Source: Ilex aquifolium
Lineage: Eukaryota > Streptophyta > Magnoliopsida > Aquifoliales > Aquifoliaceae
Assembly (NCBI GenBank): GCA_951799425.1
Contig: OX637401.1
Span: forward strand, 15,029,501-15,093,500
Direction: 5' to 3'
DNA: 64,000 nt
Position 1 is the stretch's first letter; each line of letters opens with the position of its first letter. The notes beneath the pieces were generated by a model, which had not been told where the DNA came from, made no database searches, and saw only the letters and a list, made by a program, of their open reading frames with translations. Shown here piece after piece: positions 22,420 through 36,146 of the stretch. The position numbers and the translations under genes are program-made.

Positions 22420-25400
22420 TTGACCCAACCGGAGGAAAATGCCTCCAATGCAGTAGTTGAAGGTATCGTCCTTCTCTACAATTCTTGGGCCCGAATCTTA
22501 TTTGATCCCGGTGCTACACATTCGTTTATACGTACTTTATATGCTCATAATTTGGGATTGAAATTCGAGAAGTTAGAACATGCATTGAATGTGGACTTGC
22601 CTACGGGAGAACAGTTGGGTACCAACCGGGTCTGCAAGGGTTGCGTGCTTCGTATTGGGGAGCACGAATTGATTGTGGATTTAGTTGCTTTAGATATGAA
22701 GGGATATGACGTGATATTCGGGATGAACTTGTTATCCGCTTTCCGGGCGGTCATGGATTGTTTCCGCAAGCGGATTACATTTCAGTTACCAGGAGGGGTA
22801 GTTTTCAGTTTCATCAATGACCGAAGTTTTTTCCATCCATTTCCTACTACGGGTAGTAGATTCTTGAAAGCGAAGGCGGGAAGCCATTTGAATTTCTTAG
22901 CTAGTTTGATGGGAGACGATCGGGATAAATTCCATGAGGATATGGTGTTGATAGTGTCGGATTTTTCGGATGTCTTCCCAGATGAACTACCCGGGTTACC
23001 GCCACACAGGGAGATTGAGTTCAAGATTGATCTCTATCCGGGAACCGAACCCATATCCATTGCTCCCTATCGAATGGCACCTTTGGAGTTGAAGGAACTA
23101 AGGAAGCAATTGGATCATTTGTTGGCCATTGGGTTTATACGTTTGAGCACCTCACCTTGGGGAGCCCCGGTCCTCTTTGTGAAGAAGTCGGATGAGACAC
23201 TACGGTTGTGCACGGATTACCGAAGGTTGAATCGGGTTACCGTGAAGAATAAATACCCTTTGCCCTGAATTGAGGGGTTCAAAGTACTACTCCAAGATTG
23301 ATCTTCGCACAGGGTATCATCAATTGCGGATTAAGGAGGAAGATATTCCTAAGACTGCTTTTCGTACTAGGTATGGTCATTTCGAGTATACATTGATGCC
23401 GTTCGGATTGACTAATGCACCAGCAACCTTCATGGATTTGATGCACAAGGTATTCCGGCCGTACCTTGATCAATTTGTCATCGTGTTTATTGATGACCTA
23501 TTGATTTATTCACGAACTCAAGAGGAACATGCATGTCATCTCTCTATTGTGTTACAGACATTGAGAGAACATAAGTTATATGCGAAGATGAGTAAATGCG
23601 AGTTTTGGATGAAGGAAGTAAAATTCTTGGGTCATGTTGTGTCCGAGCAAGGGGTAGCTGTTGATCCCGCAAAGATTGAGGCCGTGATGAAATGGGAACC
23701 ACCGAAGAATGTGACCGAGATACGTAGCTTCTTGGGTTTAGCAGGTTACTACTGGAGGTTCGTGGAAGGGTTCTCAAAGCTTGCGATGCCGATGACTCGC
23801 CTTACAAAGAAGGGAGAAAAATTTGTGTGGACTCAAGCGTGTGAGCTAGCCTTTCGCACCTTGAAGGAGAAGTTAACGACGGCTCCTGTCCTCATTATTC
23901 CGAGTAGTGGGGAAGGATATGATATGTACATAGATGCTTCGCTACGAGGCTTGGGATGTGTTCTAATGCAAGGAGGGAAGGTAGTTGCTTATGGCTCGAG
24001 GCAACTCAAAACTCATGAGCAGAACTATCCCACTCACGACTTGGAGTTAGCCGCTGTGGTTTTTGCTCTTAAGTTGTGGAGGTGTTATTTGTATGGAGAG
24101 AAATTCCAAGTGTTTTCCGACCATAAGAGCCTCAAATATATCTTCACGCAGAAGGATTTGAATCTCCGCCAAAGAAGGTGGATTGAGTATTTAGAAGACT
24201 ACGATTTCACGCTCAATTACCATCCGGGGAAGGCCAATGTAGTCGCCGATGCACTTAGCCGAAAGTCTTGGGGTGAACTCAATGTTCTTGCAAGTAAATG
24301 GAAGTGGAGGGATGCCCTTGGAGACTATGATCTATGGGTTGGAGAAGATAGATCTCGACCATGCCTATTCAACCTTGTAGCCCAACCTACCCTCCAACGT
24401 AAGGTTGTGGAGTTACAACGCTTGCATCCTGACTTAGAGTCAATTCGAGCTAAATTGGAAAATGGGGAAGCAATTGAAGGTTGGTCTTTGAGAAATGGAG
24501 AACTGAGATATGGGCAGAAGCTATGTATTCCCGATGATTCGTCCCTAAAGGAGGAGGTACTTGGAGAGTGTCATCGCTCTAAGTTGGCTATCCACCCCGG
24601 TAGCACAAAAATGTATAGGGACATGAAGCGCCAATATTGGTGGAAGGGAATGAAGAAGGATGTGGCAAGGTTCATAGCACAATGTGATGTGTGTCAGCAG
24701 GTGAAGATCAAACATCAAAAATCAGGAGGATTACTACAGTCTTTGCCTATACCAGAGTGGAAGTGGGATCACATCACCATGGATTTTGTGCGGGTTTACC
24801 ACGAATGTCGCGCGGGCATAATGCAGTATGGGTTATTGTGGATAGACTCACCAAGTCCGCTCATTTCTTGGGTATGAAGACCACGGACACATTCGAGACC
24901 TTGAGCCAGCTTTATATCCGGGAGATTGTACGATTGCATGGAGTTCCGCTTTCTATTGTGTCGGATCGTGATTCTCGGTTTGTGGCGCGCTTCTGGCAAA
25001 GTCTACAACAAGCCATGGGGACAGAGTTACATTTCAGTACAGCGCTTCATCCCCAAAAGGATGGCCAATCCGAGAGGGTGATACAGATTGTGGAGGATAT
25101 GTTACGTGCTTGCGCATTGGACTTCCAGGGGAGTTGGAGCGATCATTTGCCGTTGGTGGAATTTGCATACAACAACAGCTATCAGGCAAGCATCGGAATG
25201 GCGCCTTATGAAGCATTGTATGGAAGACCGTGTAGATCTCCTACTTGTTGGTTGGAAGCCGGAGAAAGTAGCTTGTTCGGGCCGGACATTGTTCGAGAGA
25301 CTACAGAGAAGATCCAACTAATCCGGGAGAGACTACGCACGGCGCAGAGTAGACAGAAAAGCTATGCGGATCGACGACGAAGACCCTTGGAATTTAAAAA

Positions 25401-25821
25401 GGGGGATTATGTATTTCTCAAAGTGTCACCCAAAAAGGGAGTGTTTAAATTCGGAAAGAAGGGAAAGTTAGCACCAAGATATACCGGGCCATTTGAAGTT
25501 ATCAAAGTTGTGGGCAAAACGGTTTATCAGTTGCGGTTACCCTCTCAGTTGTCCGGGGTACATGATGTGTTCCACGTGTCGATGCTGAGAAAGTGTCAAA
25601 CGGATGCAACGCAGGTCGTAGACTTGGAAGATATTGAAATTCAAGACGGAGCAACCTATGAAGAACAACCGGTGAAGATTCTCGACGCCAAGGAGAAGGT
25701 GCTTCGCAACAAAGTCATCAAATTGGTGAAAGTCTTGTGGCAACACCATGGAGTGGAAGAAGCAACTTGGGAACCGGAGTTAGAGATGCAGGAGAAGTAT
25801 CCGTATTTATTCACTACTTGA
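22420..25821 (+). pseudogene. Element A pol: protease, RT, RNase H, integrase, chromodomain
   Basis: Replication polyprotein. Protease shows DPGATHSF near 22504. Reverse transcriptase spans about 23000-23520, with catalytic [10 protein letters not shown] near 23490. RNase H shows [11 protein letters not shown] near 23930 and VVADALSRK near 24240. Integrase has an HPGS...CDVCQQVK zinc region near 24590-24700, then [18 protein letters not shown] and GQSERV. The tail VKVLWQHHGVEEATWEPE is a chromodomain-like module thought to target chromatin. Breaks relative to B: a deletion of about 20 bp at 23266 that makes a TGA and drops part of the RT, and a one-base deletion near 24789 that splits integrase into the next frame. 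Cannot make a full product. Confidence 0.93.
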
Positions 25822-25845
25822 GGTAAGTTTCGAGGACGAAACTTT

Positions 25846-25862
25846 CTTTAAGGGGGGTGGAT
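25846..25862 (+). other. Polypurine tract of element A
   Basis: TTTAAGGGGGGTGGAT directly precedes the 3' LTR start; it is the second-strand primer. The same tract flanks element B's 3' LTR. Confidence 0.85.
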
Positions 25863-28284
<2,422 letters not shown>

Positions 28285-28452
28285 ATTTCTATCAAGCTGC
28301 TGAACTTGCGTCCGAGTAAATTTGTACAATAATATCAAAGAAATCGAACGAGGAGATTAATTAAAATAGGAATATAAACTATTAGCAAAAATATAAAGAG
28401 ATAATAAATTCTGCTACATGTAAAAAACAATTAAAGAAAAATATTAGCGAAC

Positions 28453-28532
28453 CTCGAGTTATGAACATGTCGAATGTCATCTAATGAAGAGTCAATGATT
28501 TCATATCCATCGGGAAGACAATAAAGCTTTCC
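28453..28532 (-). pseudogene. USP39/SAD1-like exon fragment (tri-snRNP ubiquitin-protease-like)
   Basis: The minus strand encodes GKLYCLPDGYEIIDSSLDDI followed by RHVHNSRF, closely resembling the segment between the zinc-finger domain and the protease-like domain of USP39/SAD1, the U4/U6.U5 tri-snRNP-associated protein (recognised from memory of the family). The 80-nt block has an acceptor-like ACAG before it and a donor-like GAG/GT after it, so it looks like one captured exon with intron ends. No neighbouring exons were recognised. It lies in the Helitron-like segment next to element A, consistent with gene capture. Not a functional gene. Confidence 0.6.
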
Positions 28533-29688
28533 CTGTTCAGTGAATGAAATTTCTGGCCTCTTCCTTGGTAATATTTCCCACAACAAAGAAATGAGAAGAT
28601 GATCGAGAACATGACTTTTTGTATCAACAGAGAAAGATTTATTTGTTGTGGGAGACAATGAGTTGTAAACGTTTTAGGGTTAATTTAAGGAAATTAAATA
28701 TAATCAGATGATCGTGCACTGACATTGCTTGTTGAACAATGGAGCTAATCAATTTGATGATAAGGGAAGATGAAAAGACATAGTGGATATGATTGACTTT
28801 ATACCAATAGTTAAGGGTAAAAATGGAATATAAATATTTTTCATTATCCTCACTTTTTAAGTAGTATATATATATATAGACTTTCACCAAAGGTCACCCA
28901 ACCGACACATAATTTATGGACTTCCACCGACGGTTCTGTGTACACCAAGGGAGAATCTAACCCTTCTTGTTAACCCACACTCTTTTCCATGCAAACCCGT
29001 ACAACTCAGCTAGAACAAGGTCCAACTTTCCTGAGCCCACGTATCAACCCATCAAGAATGGTATTTGATTAAAAACATGTGCACACACCCACATTCATAT
29101 CGTATGCCCACGAATGCGATATTACCCGTGCATATGCAAATGTAATATACAATTGCAATTCATATCATCATGCTCATCATATCATAAAAAATATAATAAA
29201 CATGTCTATTTTCTACAAACATTTCCAAGCATGTCACATATGATTTCAATCCAAATAACATACTTGAACCCTAAGCATTTGAGCAAACACTTAGTGGGCA
29301 TAAATGTAAACACATAACCCAAATAAGTCATTCCATCAAACCCAAACATCAAACTACCGATAAGTTTATCCCGAACTAATTAAATATCGTCTCGCGTTAA
29401 GTTTATTATATTTTTATTAAACTAACTTTAAATTATTTCTCGGGTCCCGCGAATAAAAACTGATTGCGATAATGTTAGTTGTGCGACACTTGATCGCTTT
29501 GTAACAAGCAAAAAATTCGACTGTCTCGAAATTCAATGCAAATTGATTGGCTAGCCCAATTTCGTGAGACGAATCCAACGGTGAAGTCCGTTTTGTCATC
29601 CGAGTTCTATAAAAATTTGAGTTTTCAACCCATGCTTTAACGACTAATTACCATTCTACCCATTTAATTAAGATTTTAAATTTTTTCA

Positions 29689-30500
29689 GGTTTTATAGTT
29701 ACGATTATTTTGGATAAGGTTTTTAGTTTTCTTTGAAAATTTTACTTTTAAGTTGGTTAATGTTACAAGAAAAGTGGTAAATATTACAAACTTAAAGGTA
29801 AATATTAAACATTGTGGGATTCATTATAGTTGGTTTTACGACAAATGTGGTCAAAGGGCAATTCATAGCTTGTACCAGCACAATGGTTAGATTTAATATC
29901 ACTAAGGAAGGTTTACGTCATTCGTGGAGAATTTTACAACATTTGTGAATAATTTATCAGTATTTGAGGTAGATTTACCACAACAATTGTTAAGCCAATC
30001 AAATTTGTAGACATATTTACAAGTTTAGAGGAATATTTACGAATCTTTTGGTACGAATTACTACAACTGTGGTTAAGTTTATGTTTATTATTGATTATAA
30101 GTTTACGAAGTACCACATTCAAAGTTTTTATCACCACAATGGAAATAATTATGATATTTTTCATAGAAGTTATCACTTGTTGCAATATATTTGTCATGGT
30201 TGTGGTTGAGGTTACCAATTTGACATATTTATAAGTTTAAAGCAAAACTTATGACTTCTTTGGTTATTTTTACGCCAACTCTGGTAAGATTACGATCGTT
30301 AAGGATACATTTACAAAAAAAGTGGTTTACGTTAAAACCTTTGTGGACAAATTGGTTATAATTGGGGTAACGTTACAACATAGATTGGGAATTTAACTAC
30401 AGTTCAGGGTTTCTTTAAAATGATTATGTATAAAGTTATTAGTTTTTGAGGAATATTTTACTTTTATTTTGGTTAATATTATGATAATCTTAGGTGTTGC
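29689..30500 (+). repeat. 21-bp phased degenerate array, block 3
   Basis: Continues block 2 across the solo LTR: GTTACGATTATTTTGGATAA, then TTACTTTTAAGTTGGTTAAT, in the same order as block 1 near 8143-8206. Fades out by about 30,500. Confidence 0.8.
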
Positions 30501-31600
30501 AATAAAGTTATTAGTTATTAGTATCGAGGAAAACTGCGATCGGTCTTATAATTGAGCAATAGATCCATGTACAATTCTTGTTGGACTAGAAAAAATAGGA
30601 TTGATCATTTATATTAGCGATCGATAATTGTATTACAAGTTTTGTTTACCAGAAATGTTGCGATCAATCTATTATGAATGCGATCAATTTGAAGAAATTT
30701 TTGTTTAAAAGGGAACAATAATCCAAGTGAGGTCATTTAGATAAAAGCCCAAACCAACAAATTAGGTTGTGACAACTAGCAAAACCATTTCCCTCCTCCC
30801 TCCCCTTAATCCCGCCAAAAACCAATACCCAGTTGAATACCTCAATCCCTTCTCTTTCTCAAACCATTTCCATCATCAATGAGTTTTTCCTCTTCTCAAT
30901 CCCTCCTCTTTCTATCGCTCTATTTTCCAAAATCGGTGACTCCCTCTTCAACTCAATCCCTCTTATTTCTTCCAACATAGGTGACTCCCTCCTCATCTCA
31001 ATCCCTCTTCTTTTTTCTAACATGGGTCTAAGGTCACAAAAATCCCTTTTCTTTCTTCCAAAATTGGTTTCTCTTATTCCATTTTCCTCTCTGTACCCAT
31101 TTGGAGGTATTCTCGAATCGTTGTGATTCACCAACGAGAGGAAATAGAGAATAAAGGGTTTGCAAATTAATAGTGAAGAGAAAAAAGGTTAGTTTTTATA
31201 TTTTCTTTTTTTTTTTTCAACATTTGACCTTTTTTGTTTGCTATTTCCATTTACTTTGTTTGGGATTTCTTTGATTCATATCTTTGTTTGATAGTCCCAA
31301 CGATGAATGTTGGTGTTGTTTATTTTTTTGTGGATGAATGTTTTGGTGGGTGTGTTCGAGGAGTCTTTGTGAATGTTGTGGAGAAGTATATGTTTACCAG
31401 AAGTTTGTAGGTAGTAGCAATGTTGGATAATAAGTATTCTTACCTATAATAGACGGGTATAGTTGAGTTTATTTGTGTCCCCTTATTTATTTGACTTATA
31501 AAACATGTGACATTTCTAGGGAAACATCAAACCCCTAGAGAATTGACCGCAATTTCAACTTTGACGATATATCCAATGTAAGATATGATTATATTGCTGA
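30500..31600. other. Left part of chimeric core; CT-rich leader-like stretch
   Basis: 30500-30720 carries CGATCAAT-type motifs that recur inverted at 33800-34000. 30770-31130 is CT-rich like a plant 5' UTR, with no convincing protein; 31140-31600 is AT-rich. No gene called. Confidence 0.4.
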
Positions 31601-31619
31601 AAAGTAAAAAAATTTCTGA

Positions 31620-32110
31620 CATTGCAGACTTCACAATGTTTCTTATGCACAAGAGGAAGAAGATGTCTCATGAATCAAAGGGCGAATGTGCCAAAGTATA
31701 GCGTCCATTTGGCACATGGCTGTTTTTCTAGTACGACACATTCTTATCATGTAGAGTTAAATTAGTTGTGTTTAAAGTTGAGATGCATTATTTGATACCA
31801 TACAACTGGCGCATTATTTTCTTTCCATTACAGTAAGGAACACGTTGAGAGTTTAAAAGGAAACGATGATCAAAAAGTAACACGCGAGGTATACATGATT
31901 TTACAAATAGCAAGAATATTTTTCCATATTGGCAATAATAATGGCTTCCAATTGGCAGTTGTATTATCAGGTGATTAAAAAACTGGCCGAGCAATGGACG
32001 AAGATGGCAGATAGTGAGAAACATAAGTACAAAGAGATGGCTAGCCACACCAAGAGTAAATATGATTGTGTGAAAGAAAAATCTAGGGAAATGGCACAAA
32101 GGATAAATAA
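31620..32110 (+). pseudogene. HMG-box-like gene fragment
   Basis: 31970-32100 reads VIKKLAEQWTKMADSEKHKY, then KEMASHTKSKYDCVKEK, matching the second half of an HMG box (pattern GEKWKSMSxxEKxPY). It starts directly after TTATCAG, an acceptor-like site at the place where plant HMGB genes have an intron. Upstream, 31630-31730 reads a basic stretch and RPFGTWLFF with a stop, a possible decayed first half (RPPSAFF). Both are degenerate and not a working gene. Identification rests on pattern resemblance only. Confidence 0.45.
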
Positions 32111-32284
32111 AATCCCAATGATTGGTGTGTATAGATTAAATTTACTACACTTGTTCACCTGACATAGTTGTATATGTTTTGACAAATTTCAAGGGGACGC
32201 TTGTCACAAGGTGTTCACCTGTGAAAGTTGTCAAAATGATAATAAAATTAAATGATGAGTAGAGAATCAATAAAAGAACTAAGT

Positions 32285-32440
32285 TTTGGGGGGTTGTTAA
32301 GCCTCAGATGTGGGAACTGAAGAGGGGTTTATGTGTCTGGTTGATTGGACGGTTCGATACTGTGTCCTTGACATTAAATATCTACGGTGAATCTATTCAG
32401 TTATCTACAATGGATGTAGAATATGTCATGGGATAGAGAA
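32285..32440 (+). pseudogene. Fragment like the N-terminal domain of plant ULP1-associated transposon proteins
   Basis: Plus-strand frame reads LKRGLCVWLIGRFDTVSLTL, then NIYGESIQLSTMDVEYVMGI-like. The pattern WLxxxFDxxxxxLxIxGxxIxLTxxDVxxVxG is familiar from long plant proteins carried by some Mutator-like elements together with ULP1-type protease domains. Only about 50 residues are left, with a stop at the end. Low-level similarity judged by eye. Confidence 0.4.
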
Positions 32441-32693
32441 ATAAAGGGTTGAATGTGGAGACAAGTGAATAATGAAGTGTTTGTCCAACCATACTCGTAT
32501 CAATGCTAGAACCAGACTAACCACCCACAACTTGAGACTTCGCTGATGGATGATTCAGATGTTGAGCCTGTTTCGAACCCCAAACGTGCCCCCACACTTT
32601 TATTTAGTGTACCCAGACCCATTGCATTCATGGGGTTCATAAAACTATCACTCTGCTAAAATAAAACTCCAAAATGCTTTAAAATCTTGGAAA

Positions 32694-33414
32694 TTAAGAT
32701 TGGAAATGAAAGACTTGGCCTGCAATCCTATACCTTAAATGTTTCACCAATATTGTTGAATATGTAAAGGGGTAGATCAATACACATCCCTTTCCCAATA
32801 ATAGTTGGGTTATGTCGTAACCAATTTGAGCAGTATGTCCCTTCGGAGTAACAATGCGGTTTAAGATCCTATCCATCGGTGTAAAAGTATTTGTGACAAA
32901 TTTTGCTTTTCTCTTTCTCCCAAGGGACAATCATAATGAAAATAACTCCAATAACCGTCGTCATGGCGGGAAACTGCTCCTTAGTTGCATATGGAAATAC
33001 AATGGAATTCTCAGGAATGACGAGTCTAGGAATTTTAAATATTTTTGCAATAAGATTAGGGAAAACAGTGATGAATTTCTTCCTAACCCATGACTTAAAG
33101 GTGAGATCATTCTCCTTGTAGTCATGAATATTTGCATAAAATACCTTAAACAGATCAGTATATGTTTTCTTTTCCATACTCACATCAAACAAAGGATCCC
33201 AATTCCGAGCACAAAGTATTTCAGAGCAATCCACTCTACCTACTAGCTCATCGAGGCAAACACCACGCTCAAGTAACAGAGGATGTTTAAAACTGAATTT
33301 ATCATACCTCTTTTTAGCATGTTTGTCCACGAAGACTTTCGCATTGCAAGAACTCCCTACGCTATCCACCTTCTTCCTTTTCTTCGTCTCTCCACCAGCC
33401 ATCAACAAAGCTAA
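32694..33414 (-). pseudogene. Putative plant transposon protein fragment
   Basis: A 184-codon frame (32869-33423, minus) contains a basic start MAGGETKKRKKVDS, then VDCSEILCARNWDPL, DLFKVFYANIHDYK and SWVRKKFITVFPNLI. This W...L/FYANI/VRGxxI layout is typical of a domain widespread in plant transposon-encoded proteins of unknown role (the putative plant transposon protein family). After a frame change the similarity appears to continue as MDRILNRIVTPKGHTAQIGY at 32694-32880. I see no Gag, RT or transposase motif around it. Broken, likely relic. Confidence 0.5.
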
Positions 33415-33744
33415 ATAACACAATGGAAGATTGAATCAGCAAGCTTAGTAATGCATTTTCACCTTCTTCCTTTCTTCGTCTCGCCATTCAATAATATTTG
33501 ATGATTTTCTTCATATACAATGGGAGATCTTTTTCTTCGACTCTTCCTTTACTTCGCTAATAATCAATCCAAAGCTTTGACATGGTTGGCAAACTCGAAG
33601 GGACGAAGGAAATTTGGGGTGTTGGGCGATTTAGGGTTAATCGAATTGGGTGATTTTGAATGGCTTTGGAAGAAAGCGTGATTTAGGGTTTATTTCAGGA
33701 TTTGGGGATGTATTTGGGTAGCCTCTGATCCGAATTTAGGATAA

Positions 33745-33766
33745 CCCCCCCCCCCCCCCCCCCCCC
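33745..33766. repeat. Run of about 22 C
   Basis: Uninterrupted C homopolymer; its exact length is likely uncertain in the assembly. Confidence 0.9.
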
Positions 33767-34029
33767 AAACAACAATCCTACTGTTTGAGGGCATTTAAGT
33801 AAATTCAATAGATACTGATCGAAGATAATGTAAAGCGATCAATCAGAAGTCCACATGACAGAATTCTACTACTGCAAATAATAAAACTACAATAATTTGA
33901 TCGATTACTCATAATAGTGATCGATCAAATTCATTCTATTTTAAAACTCTCATGTCTGTTCTATCAAATTTAATAGTCGTTCGATCAAAAGTGATATCCT
34001 TTTTTTTTTTGTCAAATCAGAATTGATAT

Positions 34030-34720
34030 CCTCATTATTGTTGTACATTTACCTTTCAGTTCGTAAAACTACTCGTACATGTCGTAATATTGAACTAGAT
34101 ATTAGTAAAATTTACCTACTAACTAGTAACTTGGTTCAGAACTGTGGTATGTTTATCCTAAAGTAGTATATTTACCCATAACTGTTATAACTTTCCATCA
34201 ATTGTTGTAAAGTCACCATTTACTTCGTAATTTTTCTCATTGTTGTTGTAATTAACCAAAGTACTCGTAATAACCTTCTAAACTATTAACTTTGTCCACA
34301 ATTCTGGTAACCTTACCCTCAATAGTCGTACACATACCCTTAATTATGGTAACTCATTCTAAATTTATCTTCCCACAAATGTTGTAATTGGTACTCAAAT
34401 TCGCATCCTTAAGTCCACTGTTGTTGTAAATTTACGCACTTCATTTGTAAATACACCATTAGCTTTGTAATTTTTCCCACTACTATTGTAAATTAAAAAA
34501 AGCTATTGTAATTACACTATTAGCTTTGTATCTTTGCCCACTATTGTTGTAAATTTAACACTGCTGCTGTAAATATACCATTGGGTTTATGATTATGTCC
34601 ACTACTGTTGTACCATTAGCTTTTTAATTATGTCCACTACTGTTGTAAATCTCTCATTGTTGTTGTAATTTTGCCCTCAATTGTTGATGTTTACTAGTAT
34701 TTTAGGTTATATTTCAACAA
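34030..34720 (-). repeat. 21-bp phased array, inverted block 4
   Basis: On the minus strand it reads TTTACAACAATAGTGGGCAA, ATTACAACAACAATGAG and similar at about 21-bp steps. On plus the GTAA edge falls at 34207, 34227, 34248, 34267, 34307, 34328 and 34349. Same motif as blocks 1-3 but opposite orientation and more diverged. Confidence 0.75.
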
Positions 34721-36146
34721 AAATTGTATATTTGGACAATGTAAAGAAGCAACCGGTGAAGCTGGTTGCCTTACCTTTGCTTTTACATGTGGCCTAATCT
34801 GCATCGTTCTGACTGCCATTTGCAGTCTTATGCAGCGAATAAGCTTGTTGGTTGTACCGTAACCAAGTCCAAGAAAATAAAGGTGAAGTTGACATGGAAA
34901 TAAATGTTTGTATCTTAGACAAATTATGACATTACGGGAGCATATAACCAAGAATTATATAAAGTAATGAAGAAGAAAATATAATTATCTAAATTAGTGG
35001 TGTACACAACCAGAGCATTCCAGTAGCTATTAGTTTATTAGGAGGATATCCCCACCGGTAGAAGATGGTAGCCAAGTGCGGAAAATTGAGAAAAAAACAA
35101 AAATGAAAGTTTTGGGTAAGCGTCTGAGTATGGTGGATATGGATATATAACTATGGTGTTTGGGTTGATATTTGAACAAATGAACCTTTTGTTGACTTCG
35201 CTAGTTGATTGTAAGTCAAATGAGACAAACTGTAATTTTTTTGAGGAAAATTTAGTGGTAAGTCATCACTTTCTAACTTTTAAGCTAATGGTCCAGACAC
35301 TCACCTTTTAAGGCCATAAAGATAAAAATATAATGATAGACAAAAATACCCTTAATGGTCTACGTGCATACAGCTGTCTCCGGTAAAAAAAAAATCTTTT
35401 TGACTATGTCTATCATTTTCTTTGCCTAGAAATGTATCACAAAAGTAGGAAAAAACAATTAAACCAATTATTTTGCATTAAATTCATACTTTTCAATAAA
35501 AATATATCTTCTTAATTTTGTCTCTTCCTTCTACCATCCATTAATACTTTTATTGAATTTTCTCTCTCTCTCTCTCCCTACACATACATAAGAATACGTA
35601 CATCCATAATATTTGAGAAATATGTTATTCAATGTCTTTTTTTTTTTTTTACAATTTTTAGAGAATTTTTTGTATTATGTTTATCTGTCTAAAACGAAAT
35701 TCAATTACCACAACGGTCGCGCCTCTTCTGATTATACACTGACATCATTCTGAAGGAAATCAAAGTTTATAATACAAATAAATTCGTCTGACATATAATA
35801 AAAAATAAAATTTTATTAATATAGATAAATTTACTTAAAATAATTTTAAAAATCTAAGTTTTATTAAGACAGATAAATTCACATTCACACCAGCAGATAA
35901 ATAGAAATGAAAGATTTATTAATACAGATAAATTGACTTAAAATAGTTTTAGAAATATAAGACTCATTAAAATAGATAAATTCAAAATAAAAGAATCATG
36001 AAAATCAAAGTTTATAACACAGATAAATCATGTTACGTATAATACAAATTAAAGTTTGTTAATACGGATAAATAGACCTACAATAGTTTTAAAAATCTAA
36101 GATTTATTAAAATAGATAAATTCAAAATAAAATAATCATGAAAAAC
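34720..36146. other. AT-rich DNA with a degenerate tandem repeat
   Basis: No gene. 35790-36135 has four or five loose copies of a unit containing TTATTAATACAGATAAATT and AAAATAGTTTTAAAAATCTA. Nothing else recognised. Confidence 0.5.

Noticed and set aside
29934-30218. 94-codon minus-strand Thr/Ile-rich frame, and similar ones at 7769 and 14636
   Set aside because: Fortuitous reading of the 21-bp array (21 is a multiple of 3, so periodic frames stay open).
30833-31126. 97-codon Ser/Pro/Leu frame
   Set aside because: CT-rich leader-like DNA open on both strands; no protein similarity.
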